34,510 nucleotides of DNA, from contig JAGRPD010000358.1 of the NCBI GenBank assembly GCA_020439875.1, forward strand, positions 1-34,510, given 5' to 3'. Position numbers and translations under genes: made by a program. This document shows positions 23,892 through 31,663 of the stretch, piece after piece. The DNA is from Verrucomicrobiales bacterium (GTDB lineage Bacteria > Verrucomicrobiota > Verrucomicrobiia > Verrucomicrobiales > Verrucomicrobiaceae). The notes under the pieces are model-generated. The model searched no databases and was not told the origin of the DNA. It saw only the letters and a program-made list of their open reading frames with translations. Position 1 is the first letter of the stretch, and each line of letters opens with the position of its first letter.

Positions 23892-24036
23892 GAAGGAGGC
23901 AACGCAGGGTGGAGGATCATGTTGCGAGGATCTGCCGAGCGGGAGGATGGAAGGGGGGGAAAAGAACGTTGCGTCGGGGAGGGGCTGCCACCAGGGTGCC
24001 CGCCCGTGGCGGCTTTCAACTCCTGGGTCCAATCTT

Positions 24037-25740
24037 ATGAGCAACCAGCATGATGACGCGAACATCTCGCAGCGAGATGGCGAAAATGAAGCGATGGCGG
24101 AGATCGTCCAGCGCCCGTTGAAATCACGGCTGGCAGCTTACGCGAAGCGGTCGGGGCCGGGGTGGTTGCAAGGGGCGATCACCTTGGGCGGGGGCTCGCT
24201 GGCGAGTGCGCTGTATTTGGGCACGATCGCGGGAGACTCAATGATGTGGCTGCAGCCAATGGCGATGATCTTGGGGGTGATCATGCTGAGCGCGATTGCG
24301 TTTGTGACGTTGACCTCGGGGCAGCGTCCGTTTCGTCTGATCAATCAACACATCAGTCCGGTGCTGGGCTGGGCCTGGGTGATCGCTACCCTGCTGGCCA
24401 ACATGGTCTGGTGCATGCCGCAGTTTGCGTTGGGCTCGGCGGCGGTGCAGCAAAATCTGCTGCCGATGCTGAACACGCCCTCCGGTGGGGTGCTGGTTTG
24501 CGGTGCGTTGTTTGCCGTGTCGTTGATGATCAATTTTTTCTATGAGAGTGGGAATCGCGGCATTCGATTGTTTGAGGGGATCCTCAAGCTGATGGTGGCG
24601 GTGGTGGTGCTGTCGTTCTTCGGCGTCGTGGTGGCGATGACGGTGGGGGGCGGGCTGGATTGGAGTTCGGTGCTGGGTGGGTTGGTGCCGGATTTTTCCC
24701 TGCTGACTCGCCCGGCAGAGGGGTTTGCATCGGCGATCGCGGCGACGGGGTCGTTCGCGGATTATTGGTCGGCGAAGATCACGGCGGATCAGCGTGACAT
24801 CATGATAGCGGCGTTTGGAAATGCGGTGGGCATCAACATGACCTTTCTGCTGCCGTATTCGATGCTGAACAAGGGCTGGGGAAAAAACCATCGAGGGCTG
24901 GCGATCTTCGATCTGTCCACGGGGCTGATCATTCCGTTTGTGTTGGCGACGAGCTGTGTGGTGATCGCGGCGTCGGCACAGTTTCACGCAAAGGGTGGCG
25001 ATGTGCTGGATGCGACGGGGAAACCGAAGCCGGGCATGGAGACGGCGTTTTATCAGGTGGTGGACGCGCGGCTGGCGGCGGAGGCGGGTGGGGCCGGGGA
25101 GCTGGGGAAATGGACGCCGGAGCAGTTGGCGGCGCGGCGGGAGGCGCTGCCTTTGGCGGACAAGGAGCTGGCGGCGATGCTGGTGCAGCGGGACAATTTT
25201 CAACTGGCCAATGCGCTGGAGCCGCTGACGGGGCCGCGCATTGCGCAGTGGGTGTTTGGCATCGGGGTGCTGGGCATGGCGTTTTCCACCATCATCATTC
25301 TGATGCTGATCAATGGGTTCGTGCTGTGTGAAATCTTCAACCAGCCGGGAAATCGGGTGCTGCACATGACGGGAGCGGCGCTGGCGGGAATCGGAGGGTC
25401 TGCGGGCCTGTTTTTCCTGTGGAGTGATAGCCAGGCGAAGGCGGCGCTGGCGGTGCCGACGTCCGTCTTTGGGGGCGCGATGATCCCGATCGCTTACTTC
25501 ACGTTTTTGCTGCTGATGAATTCCGACCGGGTGCTGGGTGAGGCGCGTCCCCGGGGGGTGGCGGCGCTGAGATGGAATGCGCTGATGCTGGTGGCCACGG
25601 GGGTGGCGACGGCGGCCACGATCTGGGTGCTGGCCAGCAAGGGGACGGCGGGCAAGGTGGGCATCGCCGTGCTGGTGGCGCTGTTTGTTTTGGGTGCGGC
25701 GGGTTTTAGGAAAAAGGGCCGCCAGCACGCGGCGGGCTGA
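24037..25740 (+). CDS. Nramp-fold membrane transporter lacking canonical metal-site motifs
   Basis: The 567-residue inner-membrane protein has 11-12 predicted helices in the Nramp (LeuT-fold) order. The N-terminal hallmark GPGWLQGAITLGGGS (40-54) aligns with the Nramp helix-1 segment, but the metal-binding DPGN is replaced by GGGS. In helix 6, the usual MPH region reads ATGSFADYWS, without Met or His. A hydrophilic insertion of about 80 residues (near 325-410; HAKGGDVLDATGK to NALEPLTGP) interrupts the later helices. ATG 24037 is the first start outside the divergent sulfatase. It converges with rlmN, with only 6 bp between the coding regions. It may carry a different ion or solute. The Nramp relation is moderately sure; the substrate is unknown. 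Confidence 0.85.
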   Translation: MSNQHDDANISQRDGENEAMAEIVQRPLKSRLAAYAKRSGPGWLQGAITLGGGSLASALYLGTIAGDSMMWLQPMAMILGVIMLSAIAFVTLTSGQRPFRLINQHISPVLGWAWVIATLLANMVWCMPQFALGSAAVQQNLLPMLNTPSGGVLVCGALFAVSLMINFFYESGNRGIRLFEGILKLMVAVVVLSFFGVVVAMTVGGGLDWSSVLGGLVPDFSLLTRPAEGFASAIAATGSFADYWSAKITADQRDIMIAAFGNAVGINMTFLLPYSMLNKGWGKNHRGLAIFDLSTGLIIPFVLATSCVVIAASAQFHAKGGDVLDATGKPKPGMETAFYQVVDARLAAEAGGAGELGKWTPEQLAARREALPLADKELAAMLVQRDNFQLANALEPLTGPRIAQWVFGIGVLGMAFSTIIILMLINGFVLCEIFNQPGNRVLHMTGAALAGIGGSAGLFFLWSDSQAKAALAVPTSVFGGAMIPIAYFTFLLLMNSDRVLGEARPRGVAALRWNALMLVATGVATAATIWVLASKGTAGKVGIAVLVALFVLGAAGFRKKGRQHAAG

Positions 25741-25746
25741 GTCGCT

Positions 25747-26856
25747 TCAACCGCCGATGGTGATGCGTTTGGCGGGGATGGGGCTCTCGATGATGCCGAG
25801 TTCCGTCTCTTGTTTGAGCCGGAGTTGACCGCAGGCGGCGGCGATGTCGTGGCCTTTTTCCCGGCGCAAGGTGGCGGGTACGCCCGCGCTGGTGAGGACT
25901 TGGAGAAAGGCTTCCTGAGCAGGCACGCTGGGGCGTCTCCAGTCGAGGCCTTCGACGGTGTTGTAAGGGATGAGGTTGACTTTGGCCTCGACGGAGCGGG
26001 CGAGTTTCACCAGATGGCGGGCCTGATCGAGGCTGTCGTTGACGCCCTCGATGAGGATGTATTCAAAGGTGAGCCGCTGCTTGTGGTGCTGCTTCCAGTG
26101 ATGCAGGGAGTCGAAGAGTTCCGCCAGTGGGTGCTTGCGATTGACGGGCATGATCTGGTCTCGCACCTCATCGGTGGCACCGTGCAGGGAGATGGCGAGG
26201 CGGATTTGCAGAGGCACCTCGGCGAGCTGCTGAATGCGCGGAGCGAGACCGCTGGTGGAGACCGTCATGCGGCGCGCGCCGAGGCGGATACCCCAGTCGG
26301 CGTTGAGGACCTCGATGGCGCGGACGAGGTTGGAAAAGTTGGCCAAGGGTTCTCCCATGCCCATGAAGACGAGGTTGTCCACGCGCTCGCCACTGAGGGT
26401 TTCGACCTGCACCAGTTGCTCGACGATTTCTGCGGCGCTGAGGTTGCGGGTGAATCCGGCTAGACCGCTGGCGCAGAATTGGCAGTCGTAGGCACAGCCG
26501 ACTTGGCTGGAGACGCAGAGGGTGCGGCGATCCGATTTTTCTCCGTAAAGGGCGGGAGAGGCGGGAATGAGGACGGTCTCAATGTAGCGGCCGTCGTGGA
26601 GGCGGAAGAGGAATTTGCGGGTGCTGTCGCTGGCTCCTTCGACGCGGGAAAGCGTCATGGTGCGGAGCGCGGTGGTGGCGCTGAGTTGATCCCGCAGCGC
26701 CTGGGGCAGATTCGTCATGGCGCTGAGGGAATCGACGCGGCGGGCGTAGATCCACTCCTGCAATTGTTTGGCGCGGAATTTTTTTTCGCCGAGAGCCAGC
26801 ACGCGGGCTTCGATCTCCTCCGGCGTGAGTGCGAGCAGGCTATCGATGTCAGACAT
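25747..26856 (-). CDS. rlmN: Dual-specificity 23S/tRNA (adenine-C2) methyltransferase RlmN
   Basis: This 369-residue radical SAM enzyme methylates C2 of A2503 in 23S rRNA, and A37 in some tRNAs. The iron-sulfur motif CAYDCQFC (Cys121, 125, 128) is exact, followed by ASGLAGFTRNLSAAEIVEQL. A GMGEPLANF SAM-contact motif and SISLHGATDEVRDQIMPVN are family hallmarks. The second catalytic, methyl-carrying cysteine is Cys342 in GHDIAAACGQLRL, showing an active enzyme. It lies 23 bp after dnaJ, probably as the last gene of a grpE-dnaJ-rlmN unit. The leader before ATG is a run of C-rich sequence with no Shine-Dalgarno. Confidence 0.97.
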   Translation of the reverse strand: MSDIDSLLALTPEEIEARVLALGEKKFRAKQLQEWIYARRVDSLSAMTNLPQALRDQLSATTALRTMTLSRVEGASDSTRKFLFRLHDGRYIETVLIPASPALYGEKSDRRTLCVSSQVGCAYDCQFCASGLAGFTRNLSAAEIVEQLVQVETLSGERVDNLVFMGMGEPLANFSNLVRAIEVLNADWGIRLGARRMTVSTSGLAPRIQQLAEVPLQIRLAISLHGATDEVRDQIMPVNRKHPLAELFDSLHHWKQHHKQRLTFEYILIEGVNDSLDQARHLVKLARSVEAKVNLIPYNTVEGLDWRRPSVPAQEAFLQVLTSAGVPATLRREKGHDIAAACGQLRLKQETELGIIESPIPAKRITIGG

Positions 26857-26879
26857 GGGGCGGGGGGAGGGGGCGCGGG

Positions 26880-28022
26880 CTAGCTGAAGAAGCGTTTGGC
26901 TTTTTGGAAAAAGGTCTCTTCCATCTCGGAGGCGTGCTCACCGAGGAGGTCGGCAAATTCCCGCAGCTTCTCCTTCTGCTCGCTGTTGAGGCGGGTGGGT
27001 ACGGCGATCTGGGCGTGGACGTAGAGATCGCCGTGGGACTCCTGGCCGAGGCGTTTGATGCCTTTGCCCCGCAGGCGGAAGCTGGTGCCATTTTGGGTGC
27101 CAGCGGGGACTTTGACGGTGGCTTTGCCGCCGATGGTGGGTACGGTGATCTCGCCCCCCAGGGCGGCGACGGAGAAGGGCATGGGCACGTCGCAATGCAG
27201 GTCATCGCCCTCGCGGTGGAAGACCTCGTTGGGTTTGATGTGGACGACGACGTAGAGATCTCCGGGGGGACCGCTTTTGGGGCCCATGTCGCCATTGCCC
27301 TGGGAGCGCAGGCGGGAGCCGTCCTCGATGCCGGCGGGGATGCGCAGGCGGACGCGGGTGTGTTCCTTGACGCGCCCGACGCCGCGGCAGGGTTTGCAGG
27401 GGTCGGTGACGACTTCTCCACTGCCGCCGCAGTCGGGGCAGGGCTGCTGGATTTGGAAAAAGCCGCGGGAGGCGATGACCTGGCCGGCTCCTCCGCAGGT
27501 GCGGCAGGCGCGTTTTCCAGAGCCACTGGTGGAGCCACTGCCGCTGCACACTTTGCAGTGGACGAGGCGGTCGTATTCGATCTCGCGCTCCACGCCGACG
27601 GCGGCGTCTTCGAGGGAGATCTCCAGAGCGTATCGGAGGTCGGAGCCGCGCTGGGGGCCATCGCTGCGGCGGCGGCCTCCGCCTCCGCCGAAGATGCTCT
27701 CAAAAATGCCGCCTCCACCGCCACCGCCGAAGACTTCGCGGAAGATATCAAAGGGGTCGTGAAATCCACCACCGCCGCTTCCGCCCATGCCGCCGCTGAA
27801 GGCGGCGTGGCCGTAGCGATCGTAGGCGGCGCGTTTGTCGGCGTCGCTGAGGATGTCGTAGGCTTCGCTGATTTCTTTGAAGCGATCTTCGGCGGCGGCG
27901 TCTCCCGGATTTTTGTCGGGGTGAAACTGCACCGCCAGCTTGCGGTAAGCCTTTTTCAATTCATCGGCGGAGGCGTTGCGGGAAACGCCCAGCACTTCGT
28001 AGTAGTCACGCTTGTCAGCCAT
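26880..28022 (-). CDS. dnaJ: Chaperone protein DnaJ
   Basis: This 380-residue Hsp40 co-chaperone delivers substrates to DnaK and stimulates its ATPase. The J-domain has HPD at 34-36 in a typical [20 protein letters not shown] helix. A Gly/Phe-rich linker (about 75-120) is followed by the four zinc-binding CxxCxGxG repeats: [27 protein letters not shown] and CKPCRGVGR. All eight Cys are present, and the C-terminal substrate-binding domains follow. It lies 45 bp after grpE; dnaK is not in the window. The leader is C-rich (GCCCCCCTG before ATG). Assignment certain. Confidence 0.98.
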   Translation of the reverse strand: MADKRDYYEVLGVSRNASADELKKAYRKLAVQFHPDKNPGDAAAEDRFKEISEAYDILSDADKRAAYDRYGHAAFSGGMGGSGGGGFHDPFDIFREVFGGGGGGGIFESIFGGGGGRRRSDGPQRGSDLRYALEISLEDAAVGVEREIEYDRLVHCKVCSGSGSTSGSGKRACRTCGGAGQVIASRGFFQIQQPCPDCGGSGEVVTDPCKPCRGVGRVKEHTRVRLRIPAGIEDGSRLRSQGNGDMGPKSGPPGDLYVVVHIKPNEVFHREGDDLHCDVPMPFSVAALGGEITVPTIGGKATVKVPAGTQNGTSFRLRGKGIKRLGQESHGDLYVHAQIAVPTRLNSEQKEKLREFADLLGEHASEMEETFFQKAKRFFS

Positions 28023-28067
28023 CAGGGGGGCAAAAAATGGGGGGACGGTGGGAGCGGGGGGCAGAGA

Positions 28068-28625
28068 TCAGGCCTCTTCGGCGTGGGTCTCTTGAGGCGC
28101 ACTGGCCACCACGACGGTGGAGGGGCGGAGCAGGCGATCTTTGAGGCGGTAGCCGCGGCGTTTGACCTCGAGGATGGTGCCTTCGGCTTGATCGCTGCTG
28201 GGCTGTTGGGCGACGGCGTCGTGCAGATTGGGGTCGAAGCTTTGACCAGCGGCTTCGACTTCAGTGACGCCGAAGTCCTTGAGGAAGTCCTGAATCTGGC
28301 GGTGCACCATTTGCATGCCCATGAAGACCATGGATTTTTCGGACTCCGCGCGGGCGGCGTCGAGGCCCATCTCGAAGTTATCCAGGATGGGGAGGAGGCT
28401 GCGCAGCAGGTCGGCGTTGGCGTAGGCGCGGATGTCTTGGGTCTCGCGCGTCATGCGCTTGCGGTAGTTGTCGAGTTCCGCCTGGCTGCGGTAGGCGAGG
28501 TCTTTCCACTTGGCGATCTCGGCTTCGGCGCTGTCCTCGGGCGGGTTGGCGCTTTCAACGACGGGCGGTTCGATGTCGGAGGGATCGATCGTGGGCTCGG
28601 GGTTGGGAGGAGGAGTATCGTTCAT
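28068..28625 (-). CDS. grpE: Nucleotide exchange factor GrpE
   Basis: This 185-residue cytoplasmic dimer releases ADP from DnaK. An acidic, Pro-rich N-terminus (to about 35) precedes a long coiled helix (KWKDLAYRSQAELDNYRKRM) and the beta-wing region with VEAAGQSFDPNLHDAVAQQ, which is the GrpE signature. It heads the grpE-dnaJ-rlmN group. The 115-bp gap upstream (28626-28740) is very G-rich on + and holds no CIRCE element or recognisable heat-shock promoter, so control by HrcA is not supported by the sequence. The leader directly before ATG is a C-rich tract without a Shine-Dalgarno. Confidence 0.97.
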   Translation of the reverse strand: MNDTPPPNPEPTIDPSDIEPPVVESANPPEDSAEAEIAKWKDLAYRSQAELDNYRKRMTRETQDIRAYANADLLRSLLPILDNFEMGLDAARAESEKSMVFMGMQMVHRQIQDFLKDFGVTEVEAAGQSFDPNLHDAVAQQPSSDQAEGTILEVKRRGYRLKDRLLRPSTVVVASAPQETHAEEA

Positions 28626-28740
28626 GTGGGGAGGGGGGGAGCGGTGCCGGGAATGCGGAGGGGGAGAGGGGGCTGCCTGGAGGGGCGGCGGGTCTCGTCC
28701 GCAAAGAAAACATAACGCTCGCGGTGGAGCGGGGGGCGCA

Positions 28741-30189
28741 CTATGCCGGTTTCTTCAAGGCAATCAAGGTGATGTCATCCAGGGAGCGCTGAGCGGTGAT
28801 GGCGAAGTGGTCCACATCGCGGCTGAGGCCTTGTACCACGGCCTCGGCACCGGCGTCGGCCTGACGGGCCAGGGCTTTTTTGATGCGCTCTTCTCCAAAC
28901 ATGAGTTCCTTAGCGTCCATGGCCTCTGAGACGCCATCGGTGTAAAGCAGGAGGGTGTCTCCTGGGGCCATGGGGACCTGCACGTCGCGGGCGACGCGTT
29001 CGAAGACGCCGCCATCATCCAGGCCCACGGCCATGCCGGGGGCTTGCACCTCCTCCACGCTGCGACTGGCGGCGCGCCAGATGAGGGGCGCGGTGTGGCC
29101 CGCACGAGCGAGGGTGATGCTGCCGTTGGCGTCGATGACCAGATAGACCATGGTGACGAACATGTCCTCCTGGATGTCGGAGCAGAGCTGGCGATTGACG
29201 GCGGCGAGCACCTGGGAGGGGGAGGGCAGGCGGGGGGCGATGCAGCGCATCAGGGTGCGGCACATGGCGGAGATGAGCGCTGCGGCGGTGCCTTTGCCGG
29301 AGACGTCGGCGATGACGACGCCATGCCGCCCGCCGCCGAGGTCGATGCAGTCATAAAAATCTCCGCTCAACACGCGGGCGGCGATGTTGAGCGCGGAAAT
29401 CTCGTAGCCAGCGATTTCGAGGCCGCGATCCGGCAGGAGGATGCGCTGGACGGCGCTGGCGGCGCGCAGTTCGGACTCGATCTGCTGCTTGGCCTGGGCT
29501 TCCTCGTGGACCAGCGCGTTGGCCAGGGCAAAGGCGGACTGCTCGGCGATGGAGCGGAAGACATCGAAGTCATTGTCGCGAAACGGTTGGCGGTCGCGGG
29601 CGGCGGTGACGGCGAGGACGCCGATCTGGCGGCCACCGCACACCAGGGGGCTGACCATGGCGGAAGCGGAGGGGTGCAGGGGGTTGCTGCTGCTGCCGAG
29701 ACGCTGATCTCGCTTCAGGTCGGGGATGATTTCCGGCTTCCCGGAGGTGAAGATTTGGCCGAGCAGGGACACCTCCCGATCGACGGCGTGGAGGCGGAGA
29801 AAGCTGAGTAGGGAGCTGGGATTTTGCCGGGCGAGGGCGACGATGCGCTCGGGCAGTTTGACGAGGGGGGCGCAGCGGTCGGAGCAGTATTTGGGGACGA
29901 GGCTGCCGGTGGCTTCATCCAGCAGGTAAAGTGCGCCGCCTTCGGTATCGGTCACGCTCATGACTCCATCGACGATGAGCCGATGCATGGACACGCTGCG
30001 ATCCACGGCGGTGAGGGATTCTCCCAAGTCATGCAGAAAGCAGAACATGCGCCGCTCTTCGGCCAGCAGGGCCTTGCCTTCCTCTTCCACGCTCTGGAGG
30101 CGGCGGATGAAGCGCCGCCGGGTGAGCCAGCATCCGACGACCGTGCCCACCAGAAGGCAAATGAGGGTGAAAAGGGCGACGCGCTCCAT
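28741..30189 (-). CDS. Membrane-anchored GAF-SpoIIE (PPM) serine phosphatase
   Basis: The 482-residue protein has one N-terminal membrane helix (about 5-21), a coiled linker, a GAF domain (about 60-225), a connecting helix and a C-terminal PP2C/SpoIIE phosphatase domain. The catalytic metal motifs are present: GDFYD (276-280), ADVSGKG (294-300), RAGHTAPLIW, LLYTDGVSEA, and the terminal SLDDITLIAL. It probably dephosphorylates a STAS protein in a partner-switch circuit; that fits the STAS gene placed 24 bp upstream in the same direction. A GGAG lies about 8 bases before ATG, one of few Shine-Dalgarno sites in the window. No anti-sigma kinase is adjacent. Confidence 0.94.
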   Translation of the reverse strand: MERVALFTLICLLVGTVVGCWLTRRRFIRRLQSVEEEGKALLAEERRMFCFLHDLGESLTAVDRSVSMHRLIVDGVMSVTDTEGGALYLLDEATGSLVPKYCSDRCAPLVKLPERIVALARQNPSSLLSFLRLHAVDREVSLLGQIFTSGKPEIIPDLKRDQRLGSSSNPLHPSASAMVSPLVCGGRQIGVLAVTAARDRQPFRDNDFDVFRSIAEQSAFALANALVHEEAQAKQQIESELRAASAVQRILLPDRGLEIAGYEISALNIAARVLSGDFYDCIDLGGGRHGVVIADVSGKGTAAALISAMCRTLMRCIAPRLPSPSQVLAAVNRQLCSDIQEDMFVTMVYLVIDANGSITLARAGHTAPLIWRAASRSVEEVQAPGMAVGLDDGGVFERVARDVQVPMAPGDTLLLYTDGVSEAMDAKELMFGEERIKKALARQADAGAEAVVQGLSRDVDHFAITAQRSLDDITLIALKKPA

Positions 30190-30213
30190 GGTGGGATCTC
30201 CGGCGGGGCCGCG

Positions 30214-30759
30214 TCAGGCGGACTCGCTGCCCGTGCGCCCGACCTCTTTTTCGAGAAACTCGATCACATCCTGAAAACGGGTGGCATTGGCGTCGCTCAG
30301 ATCGGCCAGAGCCTGGTGGGCCTCCAGCACGTGCTCGGTTTGGGCCTCCTTGTCGGGCGCGGGTGCGGTGGGCTGGCTGGAGCCGGCCAGCAGGGCGGCG
30401 GCGCGGCGGCGTTGCTCCTGCCACTGGGTGCCGTTTTCATCCACCTCCAAAATGTAATTCAAGCCCAGGCTGGCCATCAGCTGGAGATTGCGCGGGTTGG
30501 CGTTGATGACATGGACCTTGCCCTCGCCGACCTCTCGCAGGCGGATGGCGATGCCCGTCAGGGTGCCGAGGAAGGTGGAGTCCATGATCGGACAACGCTC
30601 CAGATCGACGACAAAAATGCGCACCCCGGCCGTCATCATGGCCTCCATGCTGCGCTTCACCAGCAGGCTGTTTTGAAAGGTGCCGCGGCCTTCCACCCGG
30701 AGCCAAAAGAGGTCGTCGAGACGGCCGACGAGGATGGTGGTGTGAGCGGAGGCAGGCAT
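30214..30759 (-). CDS. STAS-domain protein (anti-sigma-factor antagonist-like)
   Basis: The 181-residue cytoplasmic protein has a STAS domain over about residues 8-112. The phosphorylation loop MDSTFLGTLTGI places the candidate Ser at 61, in the position used by SpoIIAA/RsbV. The other beta strands, RIFVVDLERCPI and KVHVINANPRNLQLM, fit the fold. A helical C-terminal extension (about 125-181, acidic, Ala/Glu-rich) is not part of the usual 110-residue antagonist and could bind a partner. The phosphatase follows 24 bp downstream. The upstream gap to the next gene (30760-30990) shows no clear promoter. Confidence 0.92.
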   Translation of the reverse strand: MPASAHTTILVGRLDDLFWLRVEGRGTFQNSLLVKRSMEAMMTAGVRIFVVDLERCPIMDSTFLGTLTGIAIRLREVGEGKVHVINANPRNLQLMASLGLNYILEVDENGTQWQEQRRRAAALLAGSSQPTAPAPDKEAQTEHVLEAHQALADLSDANATRFQDVIEFLEKEVGRTGSESA

Positions 30760-30958
30760 GTTCGGGGAGCGGGTGAATTCAGATGGTGGGCTTTGTCTCG
30801 ATAGCCATCATTCGCCCGCGTTCGCAACAGGAATGACACAGAATCATGCGACGACTGCCTTCGGCGCTGCGCACAAGTCGCCGGTAACGGACCGAAGAGG
30901 CCGTGGATTGAGGCACGGAAGGCGGGAGCTTCATTCTACTCAGGCTCTCACGCGGGCC

Positions 30959-30990
30959 GCCGATGAGCGGGCGCGGAGGGCGTCATCGGC
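30959..30990 (-). terminator. Possible hairpin end of the small lipoprotein transcript
   Basis: Perfect 8-bp arms (GCCGATGA/TCATCGGC on +) surround a 16-base GC-rich loop and begin immediately after the stop codon of the lipoprotein gene (30991, minus strand). There is no T tract, so it may stabilise the 3' end rather than terminate by itself. Confidence 0.35.
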
Positions 30991-31491
30991 TCATTCCCAA
31001 AGGTAGGATTGCTGGCTGGCGATTTCTTGGCCGTTTTGCAGCAGGGTCAGTTTCCAGGCGGTCACGAGGCCATCGCCGGAGTAGGCTGCACCGGTCACTT
31101 GAAATTTGCTCCAGTTGGAGCGCTTCACCGGGTCCACCACCTCTTCCAGGGTGTGGACTTTCAGGCCGGTCTGGGCCTGACGGTAGTCAAAGCGCACGGT
31201 CACGGGCTGGCTGCGATCATCCGCCTTCCATTGAGCGGCCCAGTACTGGCCGGCGCGCTCCATTTGCTGCGCGGCAGTGACGGCTCCGTAAAGCAGGTAT
31301 TGCCGCTCGAACGTCAGCGCGGGATCTTGAGCGCGCACCCGCTCATTGGGGATGAGATGCGTTTGCTTCACCTTCGTCACCTGACCGCCCGGACCCCGGC
31401 TTACGCTGGAGCAAGAGGCAGCACCGACGGTGACGAGGACCACCGCCAGCAGACGGCTCAACAGGAGACGAGAATCACGGGCCATAGGCAT
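30991..31491 (-). CDS. Putative lipoprotein, unknown function
   Basis: The 166-residue protein starts with a lipoprotein-type signal peptide: SRLLLSRLLAVVLVTVGAASC, lipidated Cys at residue 27. The mature part is soluble with alternating beta strands (ALTFERQYLLYGAVTA, then VTVRFDYRQAQTGLKV, then DGLVTAWKLTLLQNGQEI) and ends in LWE. No catalytic motif is evident and the family is not recognised. ATG 31485 is an alternative start two codons later. It is divergent from the TPR gene; the 172-bp gap between them holds a 6-bp hairpin near 31630-31647 but no clear promoter. A nearby GGAGG is about 20 bases upstream, too far to act as a Shine-Dalgarno. Confidence 0.78.
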   Translation of the reverse strand: MPMARDSRLLLSRLLAVVLVTVGAASCSSVSRGPGGQVTKVKQTHLIPNERVRAQDPALTFERQYLLYGAVTAAQQMERAGQYWAAQWKADDRSQPVTVRFDYRQAQTGLKVHTLEEVVDPVKRSNWSKFQVTGAAYSGDGLVTAWKLTLLQNGQEIASQQSYLWE

Positions 31492-31663
31492 GGAACACTA
31501 TTGGAACCCTCCGCCCAATGTCAACGCGCCAATCCGCAAGAATTGCGATGAATGCTCCGAAGTGGGAATCGCGAGGTGAAGGGTTCGTCACTTGTCATTT
31601 CGAGATTGCGGCTTCAAACTTCCCTCTTAGGATTCTGGACTGAATCCAGCTAGGCGCTTGAGG

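Noticed and set aside
24238-25728. 496-residue minus-strand frame opposite the transporter gene
   Set aside because: Arg/His/Gln-rich sequence without motifs, a shadow of a membrane protein gene.
25730-25756. CGGCGG/CCGCCG inverted repeat at the transporter-rlmN junction as a two-way terminator
   Set aside because: Only 6 bp, inside or touching both coding ends, and no T tract.
26829-28715. 628-residue + frame opposite dnaJ and grpE
   Set aside because: It is Ala/Gly-rich shadow sequence; the minus strand encodes certain chaperones.
28626-28740. CIRCE or heat-shock element before grpE
   Set aside because: No TTAGCACTC-type inverted repeat is present; only a G-rich tract on +.
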